From NCBI GenBank assembly GCA_021783455.1, contig JAJXTW010000003.1, positions 1 through 39,515 of the forward strand: a DNA stretch of 39,515 bases. Direction: 5' to 3'. Positions 15,213-28,821 of the stretch are shown piece after piece. Position 1 is the first letter of the stretch. Each line of letters opens with the position of its first letter. The notes beneath the pieces are model-generated. The model did no database searches, had not been told where the DNA came from, and saw only the letters and a list, made by a program, of their open reading frames with translations. The stretch comes from Nitrospirota bacterium (GTDB lineage: Bacteria > Nitrospirota > UBA9217). Position numbers and translations under genes: made by a program.

Positions 15213-16862
15213 TCAATCCGACGAATGGTCGTTTTCTATGACTTCTCCCTTGGGAAACACCCGGAGCACGTCCTGAATTGCGGGGTCTTGTTCCTCAGGC
15301 CCTGCTTTTTTCTGGCTTTTCGCCCTTGCCTCCGGCTTCGGGGCATCGGCAAGGGGCTGTACCTTTACACTCAGCTTCTTGCTCAGAATGCCTGCAACGA
15401 CTTCTTCCAGGAGCATCCTGCTCTCCCGTTTTTCAACGAGTTCAACTTGAAAACTGGCGCCAGAGACGCCGATAACCAGTTCACTGTCCGTCATGCTCGT
15501 AATCGTGCTATGCGCGAGCGCTGATGCAAGGCCCGGTTTTTTCGACTTGAGCGCGGAGATGACTCCTCCCCAAAGGTCGCCATACTCTCCGCTCCCCAAG
15601 GCAACGACCTGCCGGGACGGCGGGACAAGAGCCTTCGGCGAAGCGGCATAAGGCGCGGCGCCTTCGCTGATTCGGTGGGCAGCAACAGGGGACTTTACCG
15701 GCAAAGAGCCGCCGCGGGCAAGTCTCGCCTCAAGCTCTTTCATGCGGCCCAGGACCTCGGAAAGAGGCTGCAAGGGAGCAATAGCACTGGCCTTCATCAG
15801 ACCCACTTCCAGGGTGAAGCGCTGATGCGGGGACCAGCGCATGTCGTCAAGCGTCTTGGAGAGGCTGTCAAACAGCATGAGGAGGCGGTCGACATCCGCT
15901 TCAGCTGCCTGCTTTTTTATCGCATCGAGATCAACCATGGACAGCTCGATGATCTGGCCCGGATCCGACGCGACTTTCACGACCAGCAGGTTCCTCACAT
16001 GTTCCACCGCGCCGGCCAAAAACTGACGCATGTCCTGCCCCTGCTCCAGTAACGCATCGATCTGCTTCAAAAGGCCGGCTGCGTCCCGTGCCAGGAGGCC
16101 CGTGGTGAACTGCAGAAGCGCCGGCTGGGCAACCGAGCCCAGCGTTGCCTGGAGGTCGTCGTCCTTGATCTCCATGCCGCTGTACGAGACCGCCTGGTCG
16201 AGTAAACTCTGTGAATCACGCATACTGCCTTCCGCAGCCCGTGCAAGCATGGCAAGTCCCGAATCGGATATGGTAATTCCCTCGGCAGCGGCAATCGTGC
16301 GGAGCCGCTCAATGATCTCGTGAAGCGCGACCCGTTTAAAACCGTAGCGCTGGCAGCGGGAGTGGATCGTGGCGGGAATTTTCTGCGGTTCGGTGGTGGC
16401 GAAAATAAAAATCACGTGCGGCGGCGGCTCTTCGAGGGTCTTCAAGAGCGCGTTAAACGCCTCGTTCGTGAGCATGTGGACTTCGTCGATGACATAGACC
16501 TTGTACTTGCCGCCCACGGGCGCATATTTGACGGCCTCGCGCAGCTCGCGGATGTGCTCGATACCGCGGTTCGACGCGCCGTCAATCTCGATAACATCGA
16601 CGGAGGTGCCGGCTGTCGTCTCGATACAAGGATCGCATTTGCCGCAGGGCGTCGGCGTCGGGCCCTGGTCGCAGTTCAGCGCTTTGGCGAGAATGCGGGC
16701 CGTCGTGGTCTTCCCGACGCCGCGGGGACCGGAGAACAGGAAGGCATGGGCAAGCCGTCCCGACGTGATCGCGTTCTGGAGCGTTCGCGTAATGTGCCCC
16801 TGTCCGACCACATCCTCGAAAACCTGGGGCCTCCACTTTCTGGCAAGCACCTGGTAGCTCAT
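15213..16862 (-). CDS. dnaX: DNA polymerase III subunits gamma/tau
   Basis: Clamp-loader ATPase of the replicative polymerase, 549 aa. The AAA+ module has Walker A GPRGVGKTT, a zinc-binding loop with Cys in NCDQG, CGKC and PC, Walker B YVIDEVHML, and the SRC sensor motif HSRCQRYGFKR. The long C-terminal tau-like part ends with an acidic tail. No slippery A-run with a downstream hairpin of the Escherichia coli type is evident, so there is no sign of a programmed gamma form. GAGGGTGCT precedes the ATG. It heads the dnaX-ybaB-recR cluster downstream of the SRP RNA. Confidence 0.95.
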   Translation of the reverse strand: MSYQVLARKWRPQVFEDVVGQGHITRTLQNAITSGRLAHAFLFSGPRGVGKTTTARILAKALNCDQGPTPTPCGKCDPCIETTAGTSVDVIEIDGASNRGIEHIRELREAVKYAPVGGKYKVYVIDEVHMLTNEAFNALLKTLEEPPPHVIFIFATTEPQKIPATIHSRCQRYGFKRVALHEIIERLRTIAAAEGITISDSGLAMLARAAEGSMRDSQSLLDQAVSYSGMEIKDDDLQATLGSVAQPALLQFTTGLLARDAAGLLKQIDALLEQGQDMRQFLAGAVEHVRNLLVVKVASDPGQIIELSMVDLDAIKKQAAEADVDRLLMLFDSLSKTLDDMRWSPHQRFTLEVGLMKASAIAPLQPLSEVLGRMKELEARLARGGSLPVKSPVAAHRISEGAAPYAASPKALVPPSRQVVALGSGEYGDLWGGVISALKSKKPGLASALAHSTITSMTDSELVIGVSGASFQVELVEKRESRMLLEEVVAGILSKKLSVKVQPLADAPKPEARAKSQKKAGPEEQDPAIQDVLRVFPKGEVIENDHSSD

Positions 16863-16902
16863 AGCACCCTCACATCAACCCACATAAATCAATAATCAAT
16901 GC

Positions 16903-16940
16903 TGAATTAACCACGGATGAACACAGATAATAACCGATGG
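16903..16940. repeat. Short CGGATGAACAC-type intergenic repeat
   Basis: ACCACGGATGAACACAGATA is followed by a partial copy (ACCGATGGATGAA), in the gap between dnaX and the SRP RNA. I recall similar short repeats between genes in several environmental bacteria; no function is evident. Confidence 0.3.
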
Positions 16941-16989
16941 ATGAAAGAAAATATTTCATTGAAATTGAGCGGGGAAATTTACATAAAAA

Positions 16990-17108
16990 TAAAAGGCTCA
17001 TAAACCCGGGCGCTCCTGCGGCACACCTGGAACCCGTTTACCGCTGCTTCCTTCCGGACCTGACGGGATTCACGGGACCGCGGTTGCGCAGGACCCGGGC
17101 TCATGAGC
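16990..17108 (-). ncRNA. ffs: Bacterial small signal recognition particle RNA (4.5S)
   Basis: The minus strand carries the SRP RNA signature GTCAGGTCCGGAAGGAAGCA at the tip of a long hairpin. The arms GCTCATGAGCCCGGGTCCTG and CAGGAGCGCCCGGGTTTATG pair at the base. The 3' side ends GAGCC followed by TTTTATTTTTATG, which gives a natural terminator. The product would bind Ffh for co-translational membrane targeting. Exact ends are approximate. It lies between tRNA-Ser(GGA) and dnaX, as scr does next to dnaX in Bacillus. Confidence 0.93.
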
Positions 17109-17185
17109 GCGAAAACTACAGTTCAGCGTAAAAAACAGTCTGTTTCTTTTCACTTTTCACCCTGAACTTAGAACTATTGTTAATA

Positions 17186-17273
17186 TGGCGGAGAGGGTGG
17201 GGTTCGAACCCACGTTAGGTTTCCCTAAACACGCTTTCCAAGCGTGCGCCTTCAGCCGCTCGGCCACCTCTCC
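17186..17273 (-). tRNA. tRNA-Ser(GGA)
   Basis: Class II tRNA of 88 nt with a long variable arm, acceptor GGAGAGG/CCTCTCC, an encoded GCCA end and anticodon loop CTTGGAAAG (GGA). It reads UCC and UCU. It is the last of four serine tRNAs in the cluster. Confidence 0.97.
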
Positions 17274-17312
17274 GGTTTCTACTTATGTTATGTACTCTGA
17301 ACTACGCTTTTA

Positions 17313-17402
17313 TGGCGGAGAGGGGGGGATTTGAACCCCCGGTGGAGTTACCCCCACAACAGTTTTCGAGACTGCCGCCTTCAGCCACTCGGCCACCTCT
17401 CC
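17313..17402 (-). tRNA. tRNA-Ser(CGA)
   Basis: Class II tRNA of 90 nt with a long variable arm, acceptor GGAGAGG/CCTCTCC, CCA encoded, anticodon CGA (loop TCTCGAAAA). It reads UCG. It starts 20 bp after the tadA stop, so it is probably processed from the same transcript. Confidence 0.97.
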
Positions 17403-17422
17403 GAATTTTGACCTGAGAGCCC

Positions 17423-17896
17423 CTATTTCTGCCTGAGCTTCTCAAAAAAACCCTGAAGCATCAAGCGGCACTCAGCCTCGAGCACTCCCGGCGTAATCCG
17501 GTAGTTATGATTTAACCGTCCGTCCCGAACGACATCATATACCGACCCGAGGGCGCCTGCCTTCGGATCCCGGCATCCGTATACCAGCCGATCGACCCTT
17601 GCAAGCACCAAAGCGCCGGCGCACATGAGGCACGGTTCCAGGGTCACATACACCGTGGCATCGTGAAGTCGCCATCTGCCAAGGCGGGCCGAAGCTTCGC
17701 GGACCACGAGAAGTTCTGCATGGGCCGCGGGGTCCTGCCAGGTCTCGCGCATGTTATGCGCCGTAACGACACATTCATGGTTGATGACCAGTACGGCACC
17801 GACCGGGGTCTCGCCGATAGCAGCCGCCTTCTCCGCTTCGGCCAGAGCCATGCGCATGAAATACTCGTCGCTCTTTTGCCCCGATGTCGCTTTCAT
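17423..17896 (-). CDS. tadA: tRNA adenosine(34) deaminase TadA
   Basis: Zinc-dependent deaminase that converts A34 to inosine in tRNA-Arg(ACG). The active site is H-A-E in DPAAHAELLVVREA, with the zinc cysteines in LEPCLMCAGAL. The product is 157 aa from the ATG at 17896, normal for TadA. An upstream in-frame GTG at 17950 would run into the tRNA-Arg gene and is rejected. The ribosome binding site is weak. The gene lies 42 bp downstream of tRNA-Arg(ACG), its own substrate, and 20 bp upstream of tRNA-Ser(CGA), all on one strand. Confidence 0.95.
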   Translation of the reverse strand: MKATSGQKSDEYFMRMALAEAEKAAAIGETPVGAVLVINHECVVTAHNMRETWQDPAAHAELLVVREASARLGRWRLHDATVYVTLEPCLMCAGALVLARVDRLVYGCRDPKAGALGSVYDVVRDGRLNHNYRITPGVLEAECRLMLQGFFEKLRQK

Positions 17897-17938
17897 GATC
17901 CGTTGATACGAGGGCGTCTCCGTACTTCGCGATTTAAA

Positions 17939-18016
17939 TGGTGCGCCCAAGAGGATTCGAACCTCTGGCCTACGGATTCGTAGTCCGTTGCTCTATCCAG
18001 CTGAGCTATGGGCGCA
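17939..18016 (-). tRNA. tRNA-Arg(ACG)
   Basis: A 78-nt tRNA with acceptor TGCGCCC/GGGCGCA, D arm GCTCAGCTGGATAGAGC, anticodon loop CTACGAA (ACG), T arm AGAGG-TTCGAAT-CCTCT and encoded CCA. A34 is the substrate of the deaminase encoded next to it. Confidence 0.97.
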
Positions 18017-18017
18017 A

Positions 18018-18055
18018 ATAAAGTGCACAGATGCGCGCTTTACGCATCTGTGCCT
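18018..18055 (-). terminator. Hairpin terminator after the DUF2155-like gene
   Basis: A perfect 11-bp stem (18025-18035 with 18043-18053) and 7-nt loop, followed on the minus strand by CTTTATTT. It separates the lipoprotein gene from tRNA-Arg, although read-through into the tRNA is possible. Confidence 0.6.
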
Positions 18056-18090
18056 CATCGTGTGTGTTTCGGTCTCACGAGCCGTTGTTG

Positions 18091-18588
18091 TTACTTTGCA
18101 ACTCCGCCCACAAGCAGGATGGCTATTTTTTCGTGTTCAAAGGGATGCACGTCGGGGTGCATGGAATACAGCCAGCCCTTCCACTCCGGTTTTCCCGGCT
18201 CCTGTATGACTACCTGAACTGCCGGATTGTTCGGTTTATCCGTTGCCGAGGTGATTTCCTTGTCGGTCATCCGGAAGTCAGGCAGGAACGCAAGTACCTT
18301 GATTTTCACCTTCGTCTTCGGAATTGCCAGGTCTGATCCCACGGCAATGGTGTATTCCTTCGAACCCTTGGTGGCCTTGTCCGTAATGGCTATTTTTACG
18401 GCTTTCCATTTGGCTTTCACGTCCTTCGGAACGACGACCGTCCGTTCTACTTTGGGCGTGCCCGGCATCCCGTTTTCCATGCCAGGGTGTCCCGGCGGCA
18501 ATTGGGGCGTTGCTTCCTTCTTTTTGCATGCCCCGAATGAAACGGCTAGAATCAATACGGCGATGATTATTCCGAGCTTCTTCAGCAT
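18091..18588 (-). CDS. Lipoprotein, DUF2155-like
   Basis: Exported lipoprotein of 165 aa. The signal peptide MLKKLGIIIAVLILAVSFGA leads to lipobox Cys21, followed by KKKEATPQLPPGHPG. The mature part resembles the DUF2155 family by its ending, in which GWLYSMHPDVHPFEHEKIAI matches the usual pattern of a surface-strand Gly-Trp, a short turn, then FEHP/VEHP. DUF2155 proteins have no established function. It is inserted between tRNA-Ser(GCT) and tRNA-Arg(ACG) and followed by its own hairpin terminator. A link with the surrounding translation genes is not evident. Confidence 0.65.
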   Translation of the reverse strand: MLKKLGIIIAVLILAVSFGACKKKEATPQLPPGHPGMENGMPGTPKVERTVVVPKDVKAKWKAVKIAITDKATKGSKEYTIAVGSDLAIPKTKVKIKVLAFLPDFRMTDKEITSATDKPNNPAVQVVIQEPGKPEWKGWLYSMHPDVHPFEHEKIAILLVGGVAK

Positions 18589-18652
18589 TGTTCAATTCCC
18601 TCCTTAAACTATTTTAAATCGGGCACGACCTGCCTTGCACATCCAGCTAAAA

Positions 18653-18742
18653 TGGCGGAGAGGCCGGGATTCGAACCCGGGGTGGAGTCACCCCCACAAC
18701 TGCTTAGCAGGCAGCTGCCTTCAGCCGCTCGGCCACCTCTCC
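18653..18742 (-). tRNA. tRNA-Ser(GCT)
   Basis: Class II tRNA of 90 nt with a long variable arm, acceptor GGAGAGG/CCTCTCC, CCA encoded, anticodon loop CTGCTAA (GCT). It reads AGC and AGU. Confidence 0.97.
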
Positions 18743-18848
18743 GTGCAACGATAGTTCAAAGGACTCAGTTCCGAGTTCAGAGCAGAATTGGCCCGGCTTT
18801 TTCCGCCGCGCCGCACTCTGAACTTTTAACTCAGTACTTTACTATTTA

Positions 18849-18934
<86 letters not shown>

Positions 18935-18992
18935 GTTAACGATTGTAGATTGCGGATTTTTTATGCCGCCTTCGGCAATCCGAAATTCCCAA

Positions 18993-20294
<1,302 letters not shown>

Positions 20295-20321
20295 TTACAG
20301 TATCATTCTCCTCTTCTGTTG

Positions 20322-21110
20322 TCAATAACTTTTCTTGATGATCCTGTTCTCGAGCGCCCTAATCTTGATCTGAATGGCCTCCGGATTCGGATAGACAGGC
20401 TCGATCTCTTTGTACAGCGCAAGGGCCTCGTTCAGCTTGTCGCCGAGCTCAAGGCATTCGGCAAGGGCGAAGGTGGCCTTGATCTTGAGCTCCTTGTCCC
20501 CATTCTGTTCGAGCGCCTTTCGGTAAAACTGCTCCGACGCTTCCAGCTCGCCTTTCGAGAACGCCGCCGTACCGAGCCTGAAGTACGCAAGCCTCGACTG
20601 CGACCCGTTGGGAAACTCCGCAACCTGACGCATCCAGATCGCCCGAGCTTCTTCTATTTTGCCGATGCGGAACAGACATTCGGCAAGACTGAAGAGGCTC
20701 TTTTCACGGACCTCCCGGTTCGAGTATTCAGCGGCCTTGCGATATTCCCCGATGGCTCCATTGTAGTCATTGTATCCCAGCTCGTAAATCTGGGCGATAT
20801 ACCACTGGGCATAGGGCGCCATGTCGCGGTGCGGATAGGTCTTCAGAAGCAGCCGCAGGGTCTGGAGCGCCTTCTCGGTCTCCCCGAGATAGAGAAACTG
20901 CGTTACGCCGGCCCAGTAGAGCGCATCGTCCGCCTTCGGGCTGTAGGGGTGCTCTTTGACCAGTGCAAAATACATGTTGACCGCAGCCGGGTAATCACCG
21001 GCGTTCCAGCGCTTGGTCGCGTTTTCATAATCGTTGTTCGCGGCCTGGTCAAAAACATCGCATCCCGTGAGGAGGATTCCCAGCAGGAGAAGAACAAAAA
21101 ACTTTTTCAT
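20322..21110 (-). CDS. TPR-repeat lipoprotein
   Basis: Exported lipoprotein of 262 aa with signal peptide [16 protein letters not shown] and lipobox Cys17 (LLTGC). It is followed by about five tetratricopeptide-like repeats (for example [40 protein letters not shown] and [20 protein letters not shown]). The repeats resemble those in YbgF/CpoB and BamD-type envelope proteins, so it may scaffold an envelope complex, but it is not a clear orthologue of either. Its ATG overlaps the gyrA stop by 4 bp (ATGA), so it is translationally coupled to gyrA; serS follows 27 bp later. Confidence 0.8.
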   Translation of the reverse strand: MKKFFVLLLLGILLTGCDVFDQAANNDYENATKRWNAGDYPAAVNMYFALVKEHPYSPKADDALYWAGVTQFLYLGETEKALQTLRLLLKTYPHRDMAPYAQWYIAQIYELGYNDYNGAIGEYRKAAEYSNREVREKSLFSLAECLFRIGKIEEARAIWMRQVAEFPNGSQSRLAYFRLGTAAFSKGELEASEQFYRKALEQNGDKELKIKATFALAECLELGDKLNEALALYKEIEPVYPNPEAIQIKIRALENRIIKKSY

Positions 21111-23599
21111 GACGCACTGATGTCCTGGCCGGCAGGGGGGTCAGAGACGTTCTTGTCCGTTACAATGTCTTTCTCGTCTTCGCGTTCCACCAGCTTGGCA
21201 AAACTGACCACTTTATCCGCCCCTTCGATGTCGAACAGACGAACGCCCTGCGTATTTCTGCCCTGGACCGAGATGTCTTTGGCCCGGATGCGCAACACTT
21301 TACCGTTTGACGTGATAAGGATGATCTCGTCTTCCTCGGAGACTTGCGCCATACCGGTCACTCGGCCGTTCTTTTCCGTGATCTTGATCGTGATAATGCC
21401 CTTGCCGCCGCGGCCCTGGCTGCGGTAGTCCTCGAGGGTGCTCCGCTTGCCGTAGCCTTTCTCGGTCACGGTCAGGATCGTGGAATCGTCGCGCACGATC
21501 TCCATGCCCACGACCTCGTTGCCCTCTTCAAGCCGGATGCCGATCACGCCCTTGCCAATGCGGCCAATCTCGCGCACATCGTTCTCGGTGAAGCGGATCG
21601 ACAGGCCGTCCCGCGTGCCGAGGAACACGTCCCGCTTGCCGTCGGTGACCTCGGCCGAAATGAGTTCGTCACCCTCTTCGAGCGTGATTGCGATGATGCC
21701 CGACGGACGGGGATGGCTGTAGGACTCAAGTTCCGTCTTCTTGATAATGCCCTTCTTTGTGGCCATGAGGATGAAATGGTCAGGCGTGAACGCGCGAATC
21801 GGAAGCGCCGCGGTAACGCGCTCGTCCTGGCTGATCTGGATCAGGTTCACGATGGCCTTGCCCTTGGCCTGCCTGCTCGCTTCGGGAATTTGGTGCACCT
21901 TGAGCCAGTACACCCGGCCCTTGTTCGTAAAGAAGAGGATATAGCTGTGCGCCTTGGCGGTAAAGAGCCGCTCGACAAAATCCTCTTCCTTGGTCTCCAT
22001 GCCGATCTTGCCCTTGCCGCCGCGCTTCTGCGCCCGGTAGTTGGTGAGCACATTACGCTTGATATATCCCGCATGGGAGATCGTGATGACCATCTCCTCG
22101 TCTTTGATCAGGTCCTCGATGTCGATCTCCGAGGTTGCGGCGACGATCTCGGTCCTCCGGACATCGCCGTACTCGGCTCTGATGGCAAGAAGCTCGTCCC
22201 TGATGATCTTCATCACCAGGGCGTCGCTTGCCAGGATCTCGTTCAGGCGCGCGATTTCTTTCAGGACCTCTTCGTATTCGGAGATGATCTTGTCGCGCTC
22301 AAGACCCGTAAGCCGCTGGAGCCGCATTTCGAGGATGGCCTGGGCCTGGATCTCCGAAAGCTTGAATTCGCGCACCAATCCCGTCTTTGCTTCCTCCGGG
22401 TTCGCCGACGCCTTGATCAACGCGATGACGGCATCGAGATTATCGAGCGCGATCTTAAGGCCCAGGAGAATATGAGCGCGTTCTTCGGCCTTCTTGAGAT
22501 CGTACTTGGTTCTCCTGACCACCACTTCCCGGCGGTGTTGGATAAAGTTCGACAGGAGCTTCTTCAGGTTCAATACCCGCGGCTGGTTGTTCACGAGCGC
22601 CAGCATGATCACGCCGAAGGTGGACTGCATGGCCGTGTGTTTGTAGAGCTGGTTCAGGATCACCGTCGAGATCTCGCCTTTTTTGAGATCGATCGCGATC
22701 CGCATGCCTGCACGGTCGGACTCGTCGCGGATCTCGGAAATGCCGGTAATCTTCTTTTCCTGCACCAGTTCCGCGATCCGCTCCAGAAGCCGCGCCTTGT
22801 TCACCTGATAGGGGAGCTCGGTCACGATGATGCTCTCGCGGTCTCCCCTGCCTTCCTCAATGACCGCCCGCGCACGCATCTGGACAATACCGCGGCCCGT
22901 CATGTAGGCCTGGCGAATTCCCTCGTAGCCGTGAATAAAGCCGGCCGTGGGAAAGTCCGGTCCCTTGATGGAACCCATCAGTTCCGGGATCGTGACCTCG
23001 GGATTGTCGATCATCATGACAAGGCCGTCGACAACCTCGGAAAGATTGTGGGGCGGGATGTTCGTGGCCATACCCACGGCAATACCCGCGGAGCCGTTGA
23101 TCAGGAGGTTCGGCACCCGCGTCGGAAGCACCGAGGGCTCGACGGTGGTATCGTCGAAGTTAGGAGTAAAGTCCACTGTCTCCTTGTCGATGTCCGCAAG
23201 CAGTTCTTCCGCTAATTTTGTGAGCCGCGCCTCGGTATACCGGTAGGCCGCGGCCGGATCGCCGTCCACGGAGCCGAAGTTTCCCTGTCCGTCGACCAGC
23301 GGGTAGCGCATGTTAAAATCCTGCGCCATCCTGACCATGGTGTCGTAGACCGCGCTGTCGCCGTGCGGATGATATTTCTTCAGCACTTCACCCACCACGC
23401 CCGCGCTCTTTGAGTACTTCTTATTGTGCAGGAGGCCTTCCCGGAACATGGCGTAGAGGATGCGCCGGTGCACGGGCTTCAAGCCGTCCCGCACGTCCGG
23501 CAGCGCCCGGCCCACGATCACGCTCATGGAGTAGTCGAGGTAGGAGGTTTTCATCTCCTGCTCGATATTGATCTGCGATTTTATCTCTTGAGGTTCCAT
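21107..23599 (-). CDS. gyrA: DNA gyrase subunit A
   Basis: Breakage-reunion subunit of DNA gyrase, 830 aa. The winged-helix core has [20 protein letters not shown], the quinolone-resistance region [17 protein letters not shown] with the usual Ser and Asp, and the catalytic Tyr in [11 protein letters not shown]. The C-terminal beta-pinwheel carries the GyrA box QKRGGKG that marks gyrase rather than topoisomerase IV. A GGAAA ribosome binding site precedes ATG 23599. It is separated from gyrB by 94 bp and overlaps the TPR gene downstream. Confidence 0.96.
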   Translation of the reverse strand: MEPQEIKSQINIEQEMKTSYLDYSMSVIVGRALPDVRDGLKPVHRRILYAMFREGLLHNKKYSKSAGVVGEVLKKYHPHGDSAVYDTMVRMAQDFNMRYPLVDGQGNFGSVDGDPAAAYRYTEARLTKLAEELLADIDKETVDFTPNFDDTTVEPSVLPTRVPNLLINGSAGIAVGMATNIPPHNLSEVVDGLVMMIDNPEVTIPELMGSIKGPDFPTAGFIHGYEGIRQAYMTGRGIVQMRARAVIEEGRGDRESIIVTELPYQVNKARLLERIAELVQEKKITGISEIRDESDRAGMRIAIDLKKGEISTVILNQLYKHTAMQSTFGVIMLALVNNQPRVLNLKKLLSNFIQHRREVVVRRTKYDLKKAEERAHILLGLKIALDNLDAVIALIKASANPEEAKTGLVREFKLSEIQAQAILEMRLQRLTGLERDKIISEYEEVLKEIARLNEILASDALVMKIIRDELLAIRAEYGDVRRTEIVAATSEIDIEDLIKDEEMVITISHAGYIKRNVLTNYRAQKRGGKGKIGMETKEEDFVERLFTAKAHSYILFFTNKGRVYWLKVHQIPEASRQAKGKAIVNLIQISQDERVTAALPIRAFTPDHFILMATKKGIIKKTELESYSHPRPSGIIAITLEEGDELISAEVTDGKRDVFLGTRDGLSIRFTENDVREIGRIGKGVIGIRLEEGNEVVGMEIVRDDSTILTVTEKGYGKRSTLEDYRSQGRGGKGIITIKITEKNGRVTGMAQVSEEDEIILITSNGKVLRIRAKDISVQGRNTQGVRLFDIEGADKVVSFAKLVEREDEKDIVTDKNVSDPPAGQDISAS

Positions 23600-23693
23600 A
23601 ATTATAATTTCCGTTTTTCGACCGCCGGCGCACCAGGCAAAGATATGCCCGCCTCAGTTACGGCAAACAGCAACTCGATTGCCTTTGCCCGCA

Positions 23694-26159
<2,466 letters not shown>

Positions 26160-26278
26160 TCAAATGACAATCGCACAAGCTCCACTCTTCAAATCACAAA
26201 CTCCCTACGTCATTGCGCTTGGGTCACGGGTACCCTGAAGCGTGCCGGAGATGCGGCGTCCGGGACCCGGAATGTTCC

Positions 26279-27394
26279 CTACACCCGCATGGGCATGACG
26301 ACGCACTTGTAATGCTCGTCACCCTCTTCCGTGATCAGGCAGGGACTTAAGGCGTCGTTCAGTTCCAAGGCGATCGTCTGCCGGTCCATGGCCGACAACA
26401 CGTCCATAAGGTAACGCGAATTGAAGCCGATGGCGACGCTGTCGCCTTTGTAGTCCACGGCAAGCTCTTCGCTCGCCTCGCCTACTTCCGGGTTGTTCGT
26501 GGAGAGAATGAGCCGGCCTTCCTCAAGCTGCATCTTTACCGCGTTCGTCTTTTCCTTGGACAGGATCGAGACACGCTTCACCGCATGCGTAAACACGTCT
26601 TTGGCGATGGTGACTTTTTTCGTGCTCTTCGCCGGCACTACCTGAAGGTAGTTGGGGTAATTGCCGTCGATAAGCTTCGATACCATGACCAGCCCGTCCC
26701 GTTTGAACAACGCATGGTTCTTGCTGAAGCCCAGCCGGAGCTCGCCCTTGGGAGAGTCCTCCTCAAGGATACGCCTGAGTTCCAGCATGGCCTTTTTGGG
26801 GATGATGAGGCTCTCTTCCTTGTGCTTGGCGTCAATCACCCGGTCGATCATCGAAAGCCGATGGCCATCCGTGCCGACCATGCGGATATTGAGGCCCCCC
26901 TTGACCTGGGACATGTGCACGAACAAACCGTTCAGCACATACCGGGCATCGTTCTCCCCGACGGAGTAGAGCGTTTTTTTGATCATGTCCCGAAGGATTT
27001 CGCCGTCGATTGCGATCATGCCCTCTTCGGCCACATCGGGAAGGGAGGGATATTCGTCCTTGGGCAGCCCGACGAGCTTGAACTGGGACCGGCCCGAGAT
27101 GATCTTGACCCAATTGCCGTCTTCAACCTTGATCTGCAAATCTTCCGCGGGAAGCTCCCTGACGATCTCGTACATTTTCTTGGCGGACACCGTGACGGCC
27201 CCGGGTTTTTCAACTTCTGCCGCATAGCGGCCGCGCAGCCCGATCTCGAGGTCCGTGGCGACAATCTCAATACTGCTGCCTTCGGCGATCAGAAGCATGT
27301 TCGAGAGAATGGGCATGGTGTTCTTTTTTTCCACAACGCCCTGGATCCTCTGCAGCCCCTTCAGGATTTCCTCTTTCTTGATTGTAAGTTTCAT
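26279..27394 (-). CDS. dnaN: DNA polymerase III beta sliding clamp
   Basis: Processivity clamp of the replicative polymerase, 371 aa, with three clamp subdomains. The N-terminus is MKLTIKKEEILKGLQRIQGV with KNTMPILSNMLL, and the C-terminus ends CLITEEGDEHYKCVVMPMRV, the usual Met-Pro-Met-Arg end. AGGAGG lies 8 nt before ATG 27394. It follows dnaA by 86 bp with its own candidate promoter. Confidence 0.96.
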   Translation of the reverse strand: MKLTIKKEEILKGLQRIQGVVEKKNTMPILSNMLLIAEGSSIEIVATDLEIGLRGRYAAEVEKPGAVTVSAKKMYEIVRELPAEDLQIKVEDGNWVKIISGRSQFKLVGLPKDEYPSLPDVAEEGMIAIDGEILRDMIKKTLYSVGENDARYVLNGLFVHMSQVKGGLNIRMVGTDGHRLSMIDRVIDAKHKEESLIIPKKAMLELRRILEEDSPKGELRLGFSKNHALFKRDGLVMVSKLIDGNYPNYLQVVPAKSTKKVTIAKDVFTHAVKRVSILSKEKTNAVKMQLEEGRLILSTNNPEVGEASEELAVDYKGDSVAIGFNSRYLMDVLSAMDRQTIALELNDALSPCLITEEGDEHYKCVVMPMRV

Positions 27395-27421
27395 CGGGGA
27401 AGCCTCCTGTCACGTCGTAGA

Positions 27422-27450
27422 ATGGTATCAGAAAACCGGCCAAATAGCAA
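27422..27450 (-). promoter_or_regulatory. Candidate dnaN promoter
   Basis: TTGCTA (27450-27445) and TACCAT (27427-27422), 17 bp apart on the minus strand, between dnaA and dnaN. The boxes are imperfect. Confidence 0.35.
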
Positions 27451-27480
27451 TAAGTTTTTACTTGTTTTTATCATTTAGTT

Positions 27481-28809
27481 TCAATGTTTTATCTGTCTAA
27501 TTAACATCTCGATTTTTGCTTTCAAATCCGGGTCTTTTTCTTTTTTTTCTTCGGTGACTTTGCAGGCGTGAATGACCGTGCTGTGGTCCCTGCCGCCGAA
27601 AAAATTTCCTATTTCCGGCAACGATGAATTGGCAAGAGTGCGGCAGAGATACATCGCCACTTGTCTCGGCAACACCACGGCCTTGGTGCGGCGCTTTGAC
27701 TTGAGGTCCGAGATCTTTACACCGAACGACTCAGCCACGACCTTCTGGATCAGGTCGTTCGTGATCGTTTTTTCCCTGCTGTCGAGCAGATACTTGAGCT
27801 CGTTCTTTGCCAGCTCCTGGGTGATCTCGGTATTCGTGAGCGACGAGACGGCGCCCAGCTTGACCAGTCCGCCTTCGAGCTCCCTGATGTTGCTCTTCAT
27901 CATGGAGGCCAGAAAGTGGGCCACGTCGTCGGGCAAACGTATGCTCCAGAAATCCGCTTTCTTCCGGAGGATGGCGATGCGGGTCTCCAGGTCCGGCGCC
28001 TGGATGTCCGAGATCAGCCCCGACTCGAACCGCGAGCGGAGGCGCTCTTCGATGTCGGGAATTTCTTTGGGCTGGCGATCGCTGGTGAGGACGATCTGCT
28101 TTTGCGCTTCATAGAGAGCGTTAAAGGTGTGAAAAAACTCTTCCTGCGTCCGCTCTTTTCCGGCAATGAACTGGATATCGTCGATCAGCAGCACGTCCAT
28201 GTTCCGGTATTTCTGACGAAACTCCTCCATCCGCTGGTGGCTCATGCGATTTATCAGTTCGTTCGTGAACTGCTCCGAGGACAGATAGGCAACCTTTGTT
28301 CGCGGAGATTTACCCTGGATGTGATGTCCGATCGCATTGATCAAATGGGTCTTGCCCAGTCCCACGCCGCTGTAAATGAACAACGGATTATAGGCCCGGC
28401 CCGGCGCGTCCGCCACGGCCTTTGCCGCCGCATGGGCAAACTGGTTGCTCGGCCCGACGACAAAAGTGTTGAAGGTGTATTTTTTTTCGAACAGGCCGAT
28501 TTTCTCTTCCCGACCTTCTTTTTTTTCTTCTTTTGCATGACGAGTTGTTTTTTTCGCCACCTTCGGCTGAACAAAAAACTCGATGTCCATGTCATCGCGC
28601 TTGGTAACTTCGCGGATAACCTCGGTTACCGTGCTCCAGTGATGTTCTTTAATCCAGTCCCGATGGAATTTACTCGGGACTTCTATCAAAAGCCGGTTGC
28701 CCTCAATCGAAAGGAGCTTCGACTGGCTGAACCAGGTATCGTAACCCTGCTTAGACATTCGGTTTTCTATCAGCAGGAGAATTTCTTCCCAAACTTTTTC
28801 CTGATCCAT
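27481..28809 (-). CDS. dnaA: Chromosomal replication initiator DnaA
   Basis: AAA+ initiator protein of 442 aa that binds DnaA boxes at oriC and melts the origin. Domain I starts MDQEKVWEEILLLIENRMSK. The AAA+ core has Walker A YSGVGLGKTHL, Walker B VLLIDDIQFIAG and a sensor stretch LTSDRQPKEIP. Domain IV carries the box-recognition helix FGGRDHSTVIHACKVTEEKK. The ATG at 28809 fits the family; TTG 28821 would add four residues. The candidate origin with DnaA boxes lies immediately upstream. Confidence 0.96.
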   Translation of the reverse strand: MDQEKVWEEILLLIENRMSKQGYDTWFSQSKLLSIEGNRLLIEVPSKFHRDWIKEHHWSTVTEVIREVTKRDDMDIEFFVQPKVAKKTTRHAKEEKKEGREEKIGLFEKKYTFNTFVVGPSNQFAHAAAKAVADAPGRAYNPLFIYSGVGLGKTHLINAIGHHIQGKSPRTKVAYLSSEQFTNELINRMSHQRMEEFRQKYRNMDVLLIDDIQFIAGKERTQEEFFHTFNALYEAQKQIVLTSDRQPKEIPDIEERLRSRFESGLISDIQAPDLETRIAILRKKADFWSIRLPDDVAHFLASMMKSNIRELEGGLVKLGAVSSLTNTEITQELAKNELKYLLDSREKTITNDLIQKVVAESFGVKISDLKSKRRTKAVVLPRQVAMYLCRTLANSSLPEIGNFFGGRDHSTVIHACKVTEEKKEKDPDLKAKIEMLIRQIKH

Positions 28810-28821
28810 GCCATACCCCAA

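Noticed and set aside
21344-23215. A 623-codon open frame antisense to gyrA
   Set aside because: It lies wholly opposite the well-supported gyrA gene, has a composition typical of a GC-rich codon shadow and resembles no family.
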